DNA of 39,802 bases, taken from contig JAPPAV010000072.1 in NCBI GenBank assembly GCA_026705345.1, forward strand, positions 1 through 39,802. Direction: 5' to 3'. Below are positions 12,290 through 20,971 of this stretch, in pieces. The position numbers and the translations under genes were made by a program. The notes under the pieces are model-generated. The model was not told the origin of the DNA. It saw nothing but the letters and a program-made list of their open reading frames with translations, and ran no database searches. The stretch comes from Gammaproteobacteria bacterium. Its GTDB lineage: Bacteria > Pseudomonadota > Gammaproteobacteria > Pseudomonadales > Azotimanducaceae. Numbering within the stretch: position 1 is the first letter of the stretch; each line of letters starts with the position of its first letter.

Positions 12290-12388
12290 ATGAAGCTCGA
12301 GTTCGACGCCGCTAGGGCAGCGAAGCGGCGGGACAACGGTCAACCGCGTAGGGGACGCCGTCTCTTCCGTATTGACCGCACAGGCTAG
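12290..12388 (+). other. Short ORF resembling the start of a BrnT-type toxin (possible relic)
   Basis: A 32-codon frame begins MKLEFDAARAAKRRDNGQ, which recalls BrnT N-termini (EFD-x2-A-x3-RR-x-HG). It then runs into Arg-rich sequence and stops, and no BrnA-like partner is present. The match is short and could be chance. The rest of 12104-12289 shows nothing I can identify. Confidence 0.15.
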
Positions 12389-12389
12389 C

Positions 12390-13379
12390 TCACTTCGTCC
12401 GCGGCGCGAGTCGCCCCGCCATGGGCGACTGCACGACGCGGAAGCCGAACGAGTGAATGACGAAGTCGCCCTTGGCCGGCGGCATCGCGTTGCGCCCGGC
12501 GAACGGCCGGATCAGGCCGCCGCGCACCACGCCCCGGCGGCAGTTGCCGTCCTGGCGCGGGTCGCCGGTTTCCGGGGCGCCCCTGTAGTTCGGATGCCAG
12601 CAGTCGGCGGTCCACTCGGCCACGGTCCAGCCCTCCTCGGCGAAGGTGCCTAGGCCGCGCAGCCCGAACGGGTTGGGCCGGCGACCCGCGTTGTCCACCG
12701 GGCTGGGATCCGGCGGGACGTTCCTCCTCATCAGTTTGGCGACGGCGGAGTCACTCTCCTCGACGAGCACCCGTAGTTCGTCGTCGGAGCGGCCCGCGCG
12801 CGCGGCGTACTCCCACTCGGCCTCGCTCGGCAGCCGGTAGCGGCGTCCGGTCTCTGCGGCGAGCCACTCGGCGTAGGCCACGGCGTCCGCACGGGCGATG
12901 CAGCCGACCGGATGCCGGTCGGTGGCCGCGTAGCCCGGATCGCGCCAGGTGAGGCCGATGTCGGTGTGGAACCCCGTGCCGGGGCCGATGCGCATGCACG
13001 TACCCGCCGGGACGCGCGGGGTCCGGAGCGCGCGGCGCCTCGCGCCGGACCGCTCGGCGACCGTGAGATAGCGGGTACGCCGCGCGAACTCCGCGAACTC
13101 CGCGACGGTCACCTCGTCCCGCGACATGGCGTAGACATCCTCGATGACCACTTCGCGCCGCGGACGTGCCTGTCTCGGCCCGTCGCTTGTGGCGAGGTTG
13201 TCGTCGGTGTGGGCGCGGAACCAACCCATCTGGAACGGCTCGACGACCGTGATTTCGACCATGACGGGGCCGGTGCCCCCGGAACGAAGCGGGTCCGAGA
13301 ACTCGCGCGGGGGTGTCGCCGCACCCACGCAGAGGGCTGCGGCCAGGACAGTCGCGCTAGCGCTGCGGCAGCGCGGCAT
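12390..13379 (-). CDS. Exported SUMF1/FGE-sulfatase-domain protein
   Basis: A 329-aa protein with an N-terminal signal peptide (SASATVLAAALCVGAAT). The SUMF1 fold is clear: MGWFRAHTDDN near the start, EDVYAMSRDEVTVAEFAEFA, HPVGCIARADAVAYAEWLAA, GRRYRLPSEAEWEYAARAG, PNPFGLRGLGTFAEEGW and VVRGGLIRPFAGRNAMPP. Formylglycine-generating enzymes need a C-terminal cysteine pair for copper. Here that segment (RNAMPPAKGDFVIHSFGFRV) has no cysteine, so sulfatase activation is unlikely. A ligand-binding or other SUMF1 role is more plausible. The start overlaps the upstream hypothetical gene by 23 bases, which suggests co-transcription. Confidence 0.88.
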   Translation of the reverse strand: MPRCRSASATVLAAALCVGAATPPREFSDPLRSGGTGPVMVEITVVEPFQMGWFRAHTDDNLATSDGPRQARPRREVVIEDVYAMSRDEVTVAEFAEFARRTRYLTVAERSGARRRALRTPRVPAGTCMRIGPGTGFHTDIGLTWRDPGYAATDRHPVGCIARADAVAYAEWLAAETGRRYRLPSEAEWEYAARAGRSDDELRVLVEESDSAVAKLMRRNVPPDPSPVDNAGRRPNPFGLRGLGTFAEEGWTVAEWTADCWHPNYRGAPETGDPRQDGNCRRGVVRGGLIRPFAGRNAMPPAKGDFVIHSFGFRVVQSPMAGRLAPRTK

Positions 13380-13845
13380 CGAGCCTTCTAGACACCCGCG
13401 CCGGCGTCTCGACGACGTTCCAGCCCGGATCGGGACGGAACAGATTCTCGCCCTCCCCCGGCGCCAGGACTCGGATGTTCCGGAGTTCCTGCACGCTACG
13501 TCCGCTGAACGGGTCAGCCACCTCGGTCCTGACGGGCAGATCGAAGCCGAAGTCCCGCGAGCGCCAGATGGTCGTCATCACGGTCATCGGCTCCCGGTTC
13601 CCCATCGCCCCGGCCGGGATCGTGTGCTCGTAGCGCATGCCCACTGTCTCGAGGCCGTTGACTGTCGCAGTGCCGAGGTCGGTCACGGTCGGCCGGTCGA
13701 TCCCCGGGGGCTCGATCGCTTCGGGAGCCCGGGATTCGTCCCCGAACCGCACCACGCCGTCCCCGCGCGACGGCGTGGCAGCGGACATCCCGGCGGCGGG
13801 CATCTCGGCCCGGAACGCCTGTCCTAGGGTGGTGTTGCCCCTCAA
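13357..13845 (-). CDS. Hypothetical protein with a conserved 'IPAGAMGN' C-terminal region
   Basis: About 162 residues if translated from a TTG at 13845. Codons are open further upstream into the end of the receptor gene, so the true start is uncertain. The core (LGTATVNGLETVGMRYEHTI, PAGAMGNREPMTVM, TTIWRSRDFGFDLP, ELRNIRVLAPGEGENLF) resembles an unnamed family of exported proteins with a 'TxxIPAGxIGN' segment, a 'W.S.D' segment and a final 'LF..P..Y.V' strand. The usual N-terminal signal peptide and first half are not visible, so this may be a 5'-truncated copy. It precedes and overlaps the SUMF1 gene. Function is unknown. Confidence 0.5.
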   Translation of the reverse strand: MRGNTTLGQAFRAEMPAAGMSAATPSRGDGVVRFGDESRAPEAIEPPGIDRPTVTDLGTATVNGLETVGMRYEHTIPAGAMGNREPMTVMTTIWRSRDFGFDLPVRTEVADPFSGRSVQELRNIRVLAPGEGENLFRPDPGWNVVETPARVSRRLDAALPQR

Positions 13846-13897
13846 CGTACGGCGTCGAACCGACTTCGGGCGGGCGCAACCCCGCCCCTCCGCGTTC

Positions 13898-16678
13898 CTA
13901 TCCGCCGCCTCCCATCTCGTATTTCACCTCGAAGAACAGCACCCGCCCGCGCAGGTCGACCCGCTGGGAGTCGTAGGGTCGTCGGCTGGAACTCAGCATG
14001 TACGGGAATCCGCGGTCGAAGACATTACGACCGCCGCCACGGAACACCAGGCCATTGTCCATCTCGTAGGCCACAGTCACGTCCGTGGTCGTGCGTGAAG
14101 CCACGGGTTCGTTGGGTAGCGGCGAGAAGGCGTTTTCGTGATCGTTGTTGATGTACCCCGGCGTGTAGTTGACCCAGAGGTCCGCCGTGATCGAACCGGC
14201 GATCACGCTGACGTTGCCCCGTACCTTGTACTCGTCGACGCCCACCGACTCGCCGTAGAAGCGGAACTCCTCGGCACCCGGGATAGCCTGGTCAAACATG
14301 TCCAGCACCCGGTGGTAGATGAGGCGCGGGCGGATTGTGCCAAAATCCGTCCCCATGGCGTATCCGACCTCCAGGTCCAGACGCTCATCGGCACGGCGCG
14401 CGATGTTGATCGACCGGCTGATCACCTCGGTGAGGTTGCCCTCCGGGTCTCGCACGAAGAACTGCGACAGATTGCCGTATTCTTCAGGCGGCAGCAGCCC
14501 ACGCAACTGATTGCTCGATGCCACCCGGTCCTCCAAGTCGACGCTCGACCAGGCCGCCTTCACCTCCAGCCCCTCGAGAATCCTGGGCCGCCATTCGGCG
14601 GATACCGTCAGGTTTACGGACTGCTCCGGAAGAAGGTCGGGATTCGGCCCGAAGATGAGCTTGACGGGAACCCATGCGTTGTTCAGCAGCGGATCCGGTT
14701 GTTGGGTGTTGAAGGACCGCGTGGTGCCGCCGAATATCGATGTGAACGAGGGCGTCGAGAACGCTTCGGACCGGGAAGCCTGAATGTTGAGATTGTCTGC
14801 GGGGCTCCAGAGCACGCCAACGCGGTAGACGGTGTTGGTGTATTCCGCGTCGATGAAAATGGGCTCCCCATTCGCGTTGTTCTCCACCGAGCCCGTCGAG
14901 CTATAGGAGTCGTAGCGAGCCTGCAGGGACAGCGTCAGGCGTTCGGCGAACCGACGGTCGTTACCGGGGCCGATCAGCGGGACGGTCGTCTCCAGGAAGT
15001 ACGCGTCGAGCTCCACCGTCGGCGTGGACGTGCCGACGTAGCCCTCGAGGAAGTCATCCTCTGGCTCTTCGATCCACTCCTCGCGAGACTCTATCCCCAG
15101 CACGAAGCCAAGGCGCCCGCCGGGAACGTCGAAGAGCTCCCCGTAGAGCTTCGGCTCGATGCTGCGCATATGGGTATGGTCGAGGGCGTTGGCATAGCTC
15201 CGGTAGAACTCCGCGATGGTGGGGTTCTGCGCCGTGCCGTCGCCGAAAAGGTTCAGCGCTTCAGACGGATCGGAGCTCGCGAGCAGCGAACTCAACCGTT
15301 GGTAGCGGGCGTCGTCGTCGATCCGCGTGCTTGGCGGCGCGAACATGTACTGATCGCCGTCCGACGACGACTCCGCCTTGGTGTAGTCCAGCTCCAGGCG
15401 CAGATTGTCGCGGAACTTGTAGGTCGCGCTCAGGACGTAGCGCAGTTGCTCCTGCACATTGGCCTGTTCGACCATGGGCAAGAGGCCCAGCTCGGTTTCG
15501 GTGTCGGCGTTGTAGCGCACATAGACATCGCGGCCGAAGTTGTTGAAGGCGTTGCTCGCCGGAACCAGGATCGAACTGAAGCCGAAGGTCGTGACGGCGG
15601 ACTGGGTCTCGGTCTCCGAGTAAAGCAGGTCCGCGCGAAGCTGGAGCTGCTCGTCGGCGCCGAAGTTCTGAAGCACCGTGGTGGTTAGCGAGATGCCGTC
15701 GGTCGTGCCGCCAATATCGGCCGGGATTCTCTCTATGCAGTCGTCGATGGTGACCGTCCCGAAGTCTTCGGGTTGCGCGTTGCGCCCGTCGCTGCCCGGC
15801 GGAAGGATCATGTTGAGCGGTCCCCATCGCGATGTGCCGACGACACCCGAGCGCGTGTCGCAGTAGCTGGGGTTGATGAAGTTGTAGCGCTGGTCACCGC
15901 CGTAGCGGGCGCTGTAGTCGTGGGTGGTATATCCGGTCTTGGCGGTCTTGATCGGATCGCGCTGGTTCCGCGCGATGATGGCGGAGACGTTGCCGCTGCC
16001 CCAGCCGGTGCCGACGTACACGTTGGCGGAACGGGCATGGCCGCCTGTGGAGCTGTGCTCCACCTTGGCACCGACCGTTGCGCCGGTGTAGTCCTTCTTG
16101 GTGATCACGTTGATCACCCCGGCCACCGAGTCCGATCCGTACACGGTGGCGCCGCCGTCAAGCAGGATCTCGACCCGATCGATCGCCGCCGCCGGAATGT
16201 CGTTGAGATTGGCCGCCAGTTGCTGCGCGCCACTGTTGATGCCTGCCAGCCGCTTGCCGTTCAGAAGCACCAATGTGTTCTTGGAACCGAAACCGCGCAG
16301 GTTGGCGGTGGCCGCGCCCAACCCCAACGCGCCGAGATTCGCATCGAGCAGATCGCTGCCGAAGATCAGGTTGTTGGTACTGTTGATCGTCGCGAAGTTC
16401 TGCGGCAGCGACCGGATAACGTCCTCGAAGGTCGTCAGTCCCTGCATGGCGATGTCCTCGGCGCTGATCACCTCGACACGGGCGGTCGGGTCGCCGCCGA
16501 CAAGGCGCGTACCCGTGACAATCACCTCGTCAACGACCTGGTCTTCGTCCGCGGATTCCGGGGCGGCATCGCCGTCCCCCTCTTCGCCTTGCGCCGCCGC
16601 CGGCAACGCGATGGCGACAATCAAAATCCCGATACCGCGGGCCCAACTGGCCCATACACAATCGTCTTGCGTTGTCAT
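13898..16678 (-). CDS. TonB-dependent outer-membrane receptor 1
   Basis: 926 aa from the ATG at 16678, preceded by GGGAGG. The signal peptide (GIGILIVAIALPAAAQG) is followed by an acidic linker, a TonB-box-like DEVIVTGTRL near residue 50, and a plug domain (VISAEDIAMQGLTTFEDVIR, NLRGFGSKNTLVLLNGKRL, VEILLDGGATVYGSDSVAGV, INVITKKDYTGA). A beta-barrel rich in aromatic residues follows. There is no N-terminal STN signalling domain, so this is an uptake receptor and not a FecA-type transducer. The C-terminus FEVKYEM is followed by four glycines instead of ending in an aromatic residue. The substrate is not evident. It shares its plug layout and the GGDPTARV motif with receptor 2 and is divergent from the propeller genes. 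Confidence 0.93.
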   Translation of the reverse strand: MTTQDDCVWASWARGIGILIVAIALPAAAQGEEGDGDAAPESADEDQVVDEVIVTGTRLVGGDPTARVEVISAEDIAMQGLTTFEDVIRSLPQNFATINSTNNLIFGSDLLDANLGALGLGAATANLRGFGSKNTLVLLNGKRLAGINSGAQQLAANLNDIPAAAIDRVEILLDGGATVYGSDSVAGVINVITKKDYTGATVGAKVEHSSTGGHARSANVYVGTGWGSGNVSAIIARNQRDPIKTAKTGYTTHDYSARYGGDQRYNFINPSYCDTRSGVVGTSRWGPLNMILPPGSDGRNAQPEDFGTVTIDDCIERIPADIGGTTDGISLTTTVLQNFGADEQLQLRADLLYSETETQSAVTTFGFSSILVPASNAFNNFGRDVYVRYNADTETELGLLPMVEQANVQEQLRYVLSATYKFRDNLRLELDYTKAESSSDGDQYMFAPPSTRIDDDARYQRLSSLLASSDPSEALNLFGDGTAQNPTIAEFYRSYANALDHTHMRSIEPKLYGELFDVPGGRLGFVLGIESREEWIEEPEDDFLEGYVGTSTPTVELDAYFLETTVPLIGPGNDRRFAERLTLSLQARYDSYSSTGSVENNANGEPIFIDAEYTNTVYRVGVLWSPADNLNIQASRSEAFSTPSFTSIFGGTTRSFNTQQPDPLLNNAWVPVKLIFGPNPDLLPEQSVNLTVSAEWRPRILEGLEVKAAWSSVDLEDRVASSNQLRGLLPPEEYGNLSQFFVRDPEGNLTEVISRSINIARRADERLDLEVGYAMGTDFGTIRPRLIYHRVLDMFDQAIPGAEEFRFYGESVGVDEYKVRGNVSVIAGSITADLWVNYTPGYINNDHENAFSPLPNEPVASRTTTDVTVAYEMDNGLVFRGGGRNVFDRGFPYMLSSSRRPYDSQRVDLRGRVLFFEVKYEMGGGG

Positions 16679-16716
16679 CCCAGTCCTCCCAGAACTATTT
16701 TTTCTTGGCTCTCGAC

Positions 16717-16750
16717 ATAGTTAGTGGAGATGCTTACCGAAACCTTACGG
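16717..16750 (-). promoter_or_regulatory. Candidate receptor-1 promoter with 11-bp-spaced TACCG-type boxes
   Basis: On the minus strand TAACTAT (16723-16717) is a plausible -10 element. On the plus strand CTTACCG (16733-16739) and CTTACGG (16744-16750) are direct repeats starting 11 bp apart, where the -35 element would be. Tandem half-sites about 11 bp apart are typical of OmpR/PhoB-family regulators, and one is encoded in this locus. A third, inverted copy (CCGGTAAG) lies at 16830-16837, just after TTGTCA (16820-16825), a possible -35 for the divergent propeller genes. All of this is prediction. Confidence 0.35.
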
Positions 16751-16877
16751 GATGTTTCGGGGGTATGTCATGCGCGTTTTCTGGATACGTCGGCAACGCA
16801 TCCCGCGTCATCGGGCGATTTGTCAGCTTCCGGTAAGGTGGCATGGCTACGGTCAACGCAGTGATGGCAAGGAACCG

Positions 16878-18312
16878 ATGCAAATGAACCGGCCTCAATT
16901 GATCGTGCTGGCAACCGCTGTGGCGGCCAGTGGTCAACTCACGGCAGGCGAGACGGACTTCCCGGAGATTGCCGATCCCGCCATCCCCGGCACGCCCCGA
17001 CTTGGGCAGCCGACACTCGTGACGGGCGCTACGAAGCCCATCCTCACCGAGAAACATGGTCTGGCGGCCCCCGCGCTCTGGGACTGGAACGGCGACGGCA
17101 AACGGGATCTGCTGGTCGGGGAGTTCGAAACCAACTCCGGCGAGGACTTCCCCATGGGTGCCGAGGGATCGACCATCCGCGTCTACCTGAACGTCGGGTC
17201 CGATGACGACCCCAAATTCACCGACGATTTCGAGTGGGCACTCGACACCGAGGGCACGATCCTGGAAGTGCCCCAGTGGTGCTGCATCGGATTCACGCCG
17301 CAGTTCGTCGACCTCGACGACGACGGCCACCTCGACATGATCACCGGCCAGTACCACCCGGGTGAGGTGACATGGTTCAGGGGTACGGACGACGGCTTTC
17401 TGCCCGGGGTGAAGTTGCCCCAGGAGGGCGATCCGACGGCGGACGGCAACCCGATGTTCGGGGACTACGACGGCGAGCCGGGCGACATTGGAACTTTCGA
17501 CTACTGGGTGTATTCGTCGGCCAGCTTCGGCGACTTGGACGGCGACGACGACCTGGACCTCGTCGTCGGGGGCGGCGGCGGGCTTCGAATGAGCGAGAAC
17601 ATCGGCGGCACCACCAGCCCTCGTTTCGGCAAGCGCGAGATGCTTCTGGATGTCCACGGCGAACCTCTGAAGATACTCGAGCGAGACGACGTGGCCGAGA
17701 CCCTCCCGGGTGCGAGTTCGCCACCGGCAGACGGCGACGGGAAGAGCAGCCCCCTGGTGGTCGATTGGAATGACGACGGGACGCCGGACCTGCTCGTCAC
17801 CGGCAGCTACCGGCATCCCAACAGTCACGCGGTGACGTACTTCCGTGGCGTCAGGACCGATGCGGGTCTTCGCTTCCACCCGGGGGTGGACCTGTTGCCC
17901 ACCGCCGACGGCGACAAGGCGTTGCCGGGGAGCGGCCAGCGCGTCTACGTCGACGACTGGAACCGCGACGGAGTCAAGGATCTGATCATCGGTGCCAGTG
18001 TCGCCACCGTGAACGGCGGCGAATTCAGCGACGAGCTTTCCTGGGAGTGGGAGGATGTGACCCAGGTCGAGAGCGCAGGCAAGGACCCGGGGCGCTACCC
18101 CCCCGCGGGAACGGCCGACGAAGGAGTCGATGGCCGAATTCCTGAATCTCGAAACCCTCGGCGAAGAGCGGTTCGAGGAGACCGTGCGGATGAACCAGGA
18201 GTACTGGGACGAAACGGTCGGCAAGCTCTACGAGGAGGGTAAGGCACACTGGCTGACCATGCGCCACCAGGGCCGCGTCTACGTGATGCTTGGCGAGCAA
18301 CGCACCGAATAA
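16878..18312 (+). CDS. Secreted FG-GAP/VCBS beta-propeller protein 1 (frameshift in a C7 tract)
   Basis: The ATG at 16878 is preceded by AAGGAA and followed by a signal peptide (IVLATAVAASGQLTAG). FG-GAP calcium-binding motifs recur: DWNGDGKRD, DLDDDGHLD, DLDGDDDLD, DWNDDGTPD and DWNRDGVKD, which indicates a beta-propeller. The only two cysteines of the mature protein are adjacent (PQWCCIGF, about residues 135-136). After GKDPGRYPP the frame is lost at a run of seven C (18098-18104). Removing one C continues into RERPTKESMAEFLN and on to RMNQEYWDETVGKLYEEGKA and VMLGEQRTE, ending at 18312 exactly as in propeller 2. The restored protein is about 477 aa. It lacks the DsbD-like tail of propeller 2. 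The next gene follows after 28 nt. The ligand is unknown. Confidence 0.85.
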
Positions 18313-18340
18313 CCGATTGCAAGTCAGACGGGAGACAGCA

Positions 18341-20245
18341 ATGAAACACGGCAAGGAACTTCTGTTGGCTACTGCGCTGACCCTCGCGGGCCAGCTCGCG
18401 GCGGACGAGAAGAGTTTTCCTGAGATTCTCGATGCCGGTATACCGGGTACACCCAAGCTCGGCCAGCCGATCCTGGTGACGGGTGGCACGGAGCCCATCC
18501 TTACCGAGAAACACGGCCTCGCCGCCCCGGCGCTTTGGGACTGGAACGGCGACGGCAAGCGCGACCTCCTGGTCGGCGAGTTCGAAACCAACTCGAGTGA
18601 TTTCCCGATGGGCGCGGACGGGTCGACCATCCGGGTCTACCTGAACGTGGGCACCGACGCCGATCCCAAGTTCTCCGACGTGTTCGAGTGGGCGCGGGAC
18701 ACCGAGGGGACCATCATGGAGGTGCCCCAGTGGTGCTGCATCGGGTTCACGCCGCAGTTCGTCGACCTCGACGACGACGGCCATCTCGACATGATCACCG
18801 GTCAGTACCATCCGGGCGAGGTCACCTGGTTCCGGGGCACCGGCGACGGCTTCCTGCCCGGTGACGTGTTGCCCCAGGAGGGCGATCCGAGTTCCAACGG
18901 CCAGCCGATGTTCGGCAACTACGAGGGCGAGCCCGGCGACATCGGCACGTTCCACTACTGGGTCTACACCTCGGCGAGCTTCGGGGACTTCGACGACGAC
19001 GGCGACTACGATCTGATCGTCGGCGGCGGCGACGGCTTGCGCATCAGCGAGAACATCGGCAGCCCGCGGCGACCGAGCTTCGCCATGCGCGACCCCCTGC
19101 TCACCATCGACGGCAAACCCCTCAAGATCCTCGACCGCGGTCCGGAGTGGCTGGCGATGTTGTCGGAGCACGGGGAAATTCCGCCGCCCGACGGCGACGG
19201 CAAGAGCAGTCCGTTGGTGGTGGATTGGGACGACGACGGCGTGCTGGATCTTCTCGTGACGGGTTCCTACCGTCACCCGTCGAGCCACGCCGTGACTTTC
19301 TTCCGTGGCGTCAAGACCGACGACGGGCACCGTTTCCATCCAGGCGTCGACCTGCTGCCGACTGCGGACGGCGCGAAAGCGCTGCCCGGGAGCGGGCAAC
19401 GCGTCTACGTGGACGACTGGAACAAGGATGGCGTGAAGGACCTGATCATCGGTGCCAGCGTCGCCACCGTGAACGACGGCGAGTTCAGCGACGAGCTTTC
19501 CTGGGAGTGGGAGGATGTCAACGAAGTGGAAAGCGCCGGGAAGGATCCCGGGCTGTACCCGCCGAGGGAGCGACCGACCGAGGAGTCGGAGATCATGGTG
19601 TGGGCGAAGGAAAACTACACCGAGGAGGAGTTCGAAGCGCACCTGAAGCTGAACCAGGAATACTGGTACAAGACGGTCGGCAGACTGTACGACGAGGGCA
19701 AGGCGCACTGGCTGACCATGCGCCACCAGGGGCGCATCTACGTGATGTTGGGTGAACAACGGGAAGCCAGCCCCGTCACCGCCGACGCGGTTCCCGTTCC
19801 CGCAGACACGCCGAAACGCCGCTCGGCGTCGACTGCGTCTGCCAAGCCGCCGGTGACGCTCGCGTTCGTCTCGCCAGACAAGGTCCTCCCGGGTGAACGG
19901 GGCAACCTGGCGGTCAACTTCACCATGCGCCCCGGCTGGTACATCTACGCGCCGACCGGTCGCAATGCGCCGCACGGGATGATCGAGACGAGCGTCAGCT
20001 TCGGATTGCCGCAGGGTATCGAGACCGCAGGGGCCCGCAGCCTGCCCCTGCACCACTTCAAGGGCCTCTACGACATCTACGAGGGCTCGGACCGGCAATG
20101 GGCCCAGCCCGTCGAAGCGAGTGCGGCGGGAAGCTACGAGGTCACGGCCCAGGTCACCTACCAGACCTGCAAGGACGACCTGTGCCTGCCGCCCCGCACA
20201 GAAACGCTTCGGACCGTGTTCGCGGTCGTCGACCCGGGCGGTTGA
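18341..20245 (+). CDS. Secreted FG-GAP beta-propeller fused to a DsbD N-terminal (DsbD-alpha-like) domain
   Basis: The ATG at 18341, with GGGAG upstream, is chosen because a signal peptide follows directly (LLLATALTLAGQLAAD). The protein is about 634 aa. Residues 1-460 are a close paralogue of propeller 1, with five FG-GAP motifs (near residues 66, 141, 216, 295 and 359) and the same adjacent-cysteine motif PQWCCIGF (C132, C133). After a Pro/Ala/Ser linker, residues about 505-625 match the DsbD N-terminal domain: MRPGWYIYAPTG and VTYQTCKDDLCLPPRTETL, with the redox pair C610 and C615. These four are the only cysteines. DsbD-alpha domains relay electrons to periplasmic partners. No DsbD membrane domain is encoded nearby, so the electron donor is unknown. 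The regulator gene starts 33 nt downstream. Confidence 0.88.
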   Translation: MKHGKELLLATALTLAGQLAADEKSFPEILDAGIPGTPKLGQPILVTGGTEPILTEKHGLAAPALWDWNGDGKRDLLVGEFETNSSDFPMGADGSTIRVYLNVGTDADPKFSDVFEWARDTEGTIMEVPQWCCIGFTPQFVDLDDDGHLDMITGQYHPGEVTWFRGTGDGFLPGDVLPQEGDPSSNGQPMFGNYEGEPGDIGTFHYWVYTSASFGDFDDDGDYDLIVGGGDGLRISENIGSPRRPSFAMRDPLLTIDGKPLKILDRGPEWLAMLSEHGEIPPPDGDGKSSPLVVDWDDDGVLDLLVTGSYRHPSSHAVTFFRGVKTDDGHRFHPGVDLLPTADGAKALPGSGQRVYVDDWNKDGVKDLIIGASVATVNDGEFSDELSWEWEDVNEVESAGKDPGLYPPRERPTEESEIMVWAKENYTEEEFEAHLKLNQEYWYKTVGRLYDEGKAHWLTMRHQGRIYVMLGEQREASPVTADAVPVPADTPKRRSASTASAKPPVTLAFVSPDKVLPGERGNLAVNFTMRPGWYIYAPTGRNAPHGMIETSVSFGLPQGIETAGARSLPLHHFKGLYDIYEGSDRQWAQPVEASAAGSYEVTAQVTYQTCKDDLCLPPRTETLRTVFAVVDPGG

Positions 20246-20278
20246 CCCACGCCGTTCACCCAGGGAGACCTATCCGCC

Positions 20279-20971
20279 GTGAGAATCCTGCTGGTCGAGG
20301 ACGATGCGGACCTCTCCGAGGCCGTTCGCCGTCTGCTGCGCCGGGAAGGCCACGTGGTGGATCTGGCCGACTCGCTGCGGATGGCCCGGGCGGCGATCAC
20401 CGAGCATCCCTACGAGTTGGTGCTGCTTGACCGCATGCTTCCGGACGGCGAAGGCACCGCACTGATCTTCCACGCCCGAGAGGCCAGGGTTCGAACCCGG
20501 TTTCTGATTCTCTCGGCCCTCGGGGACATCCACAAACGCGTCGAAGGTCTCGACCTCGGGGCCGACGACTACATCGTCAAGCCCTTCGAACCCGATGAAC
20601 TCTGTGCCCGGATTCGCGCCGTCGGGCGCCGGCCCGCCGGCGAGGGTCCACAAACAATTGAATGCGGCAACCTGCGCTTGGACCGGGCCTCCCGCGATAT
20701 CGTCGCGATTGCCAACGGGGAAAGCAAAAGCAGACCCCTCGTCTTCCCGAGACGGGAGTTGACCCTGCTCCAGACACTCCTCGAACGTGCGGGCCGCGTC
20801 GTGACCCGGGAAACACTGGAATCCGCGATGTACGGCTACGACGACCTCTTCCAATCCAACACGCTTGAATCACACGTCTCGCGGTTGCGAAAGCACTTGG
20901 CGGAGGAGGACACCGGCGTCGGCATCCACACCGTACGGGGCGTCGGCTACATGCTCAAGGAACAGCCGTGA
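20279..20971 (+). CDS. OmpR/PhoB-family response regulator
   Basis: 230 aa from a GTG start. The receiver domain (residues 1-115) has the acidic pocket E7-D8-D9, the phospho-acceptor D51 (LVLLDRMLPDG), the switch Ser in LSALG and K101 (VKPFEPDEL). The C-terminal winged-helix domain (about 130-228) has FPRRELTLLQTLLERAGRVV, ESHVSRLRKHL and the closing TVRGVGYML. It should bind DNA as a dimer at tandem half-sites. The stop overlaps the kinase start by 4 nt, so the two are translationally coupled partners. The position behind the propeller genes and before receptor 2 suggests it controls this locus. Confidence 0.95.
   Translation: MRILLVEDDADLSEAVRRLLRREGHVVDLADSLRMARAAITEHPYELVLLDRMLPDGEGTALIFHAREARVRTRFLILSALGDIHKRVEGLDLGADDYIVKPFEPDELCARIRAVGRRPAGEGPQTIECGNLRLDRASRDIVAIANGESKSRPLVFPRRELTLLQTLLERAGRVVTRETLESAMYGYDDLFQSNTLESHVSRLRKHLAEEDTGVGIHTVRGVGYMLKEQP

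Noticed and set aside
13898-16678. FecA-type signalling receptor with an STN domain
   Set aside because: Only a short acidic linker precedes the TonB box, and no FecI/FecR-like genes are nearby.
16734-20098. Long minus-strand open frames (496 and 667 codons) across the propeller genes
   Set aside because: They are antisense to FG-GAP genes with clear motifs. The two similar frames arise because the sense genes are paralogues.
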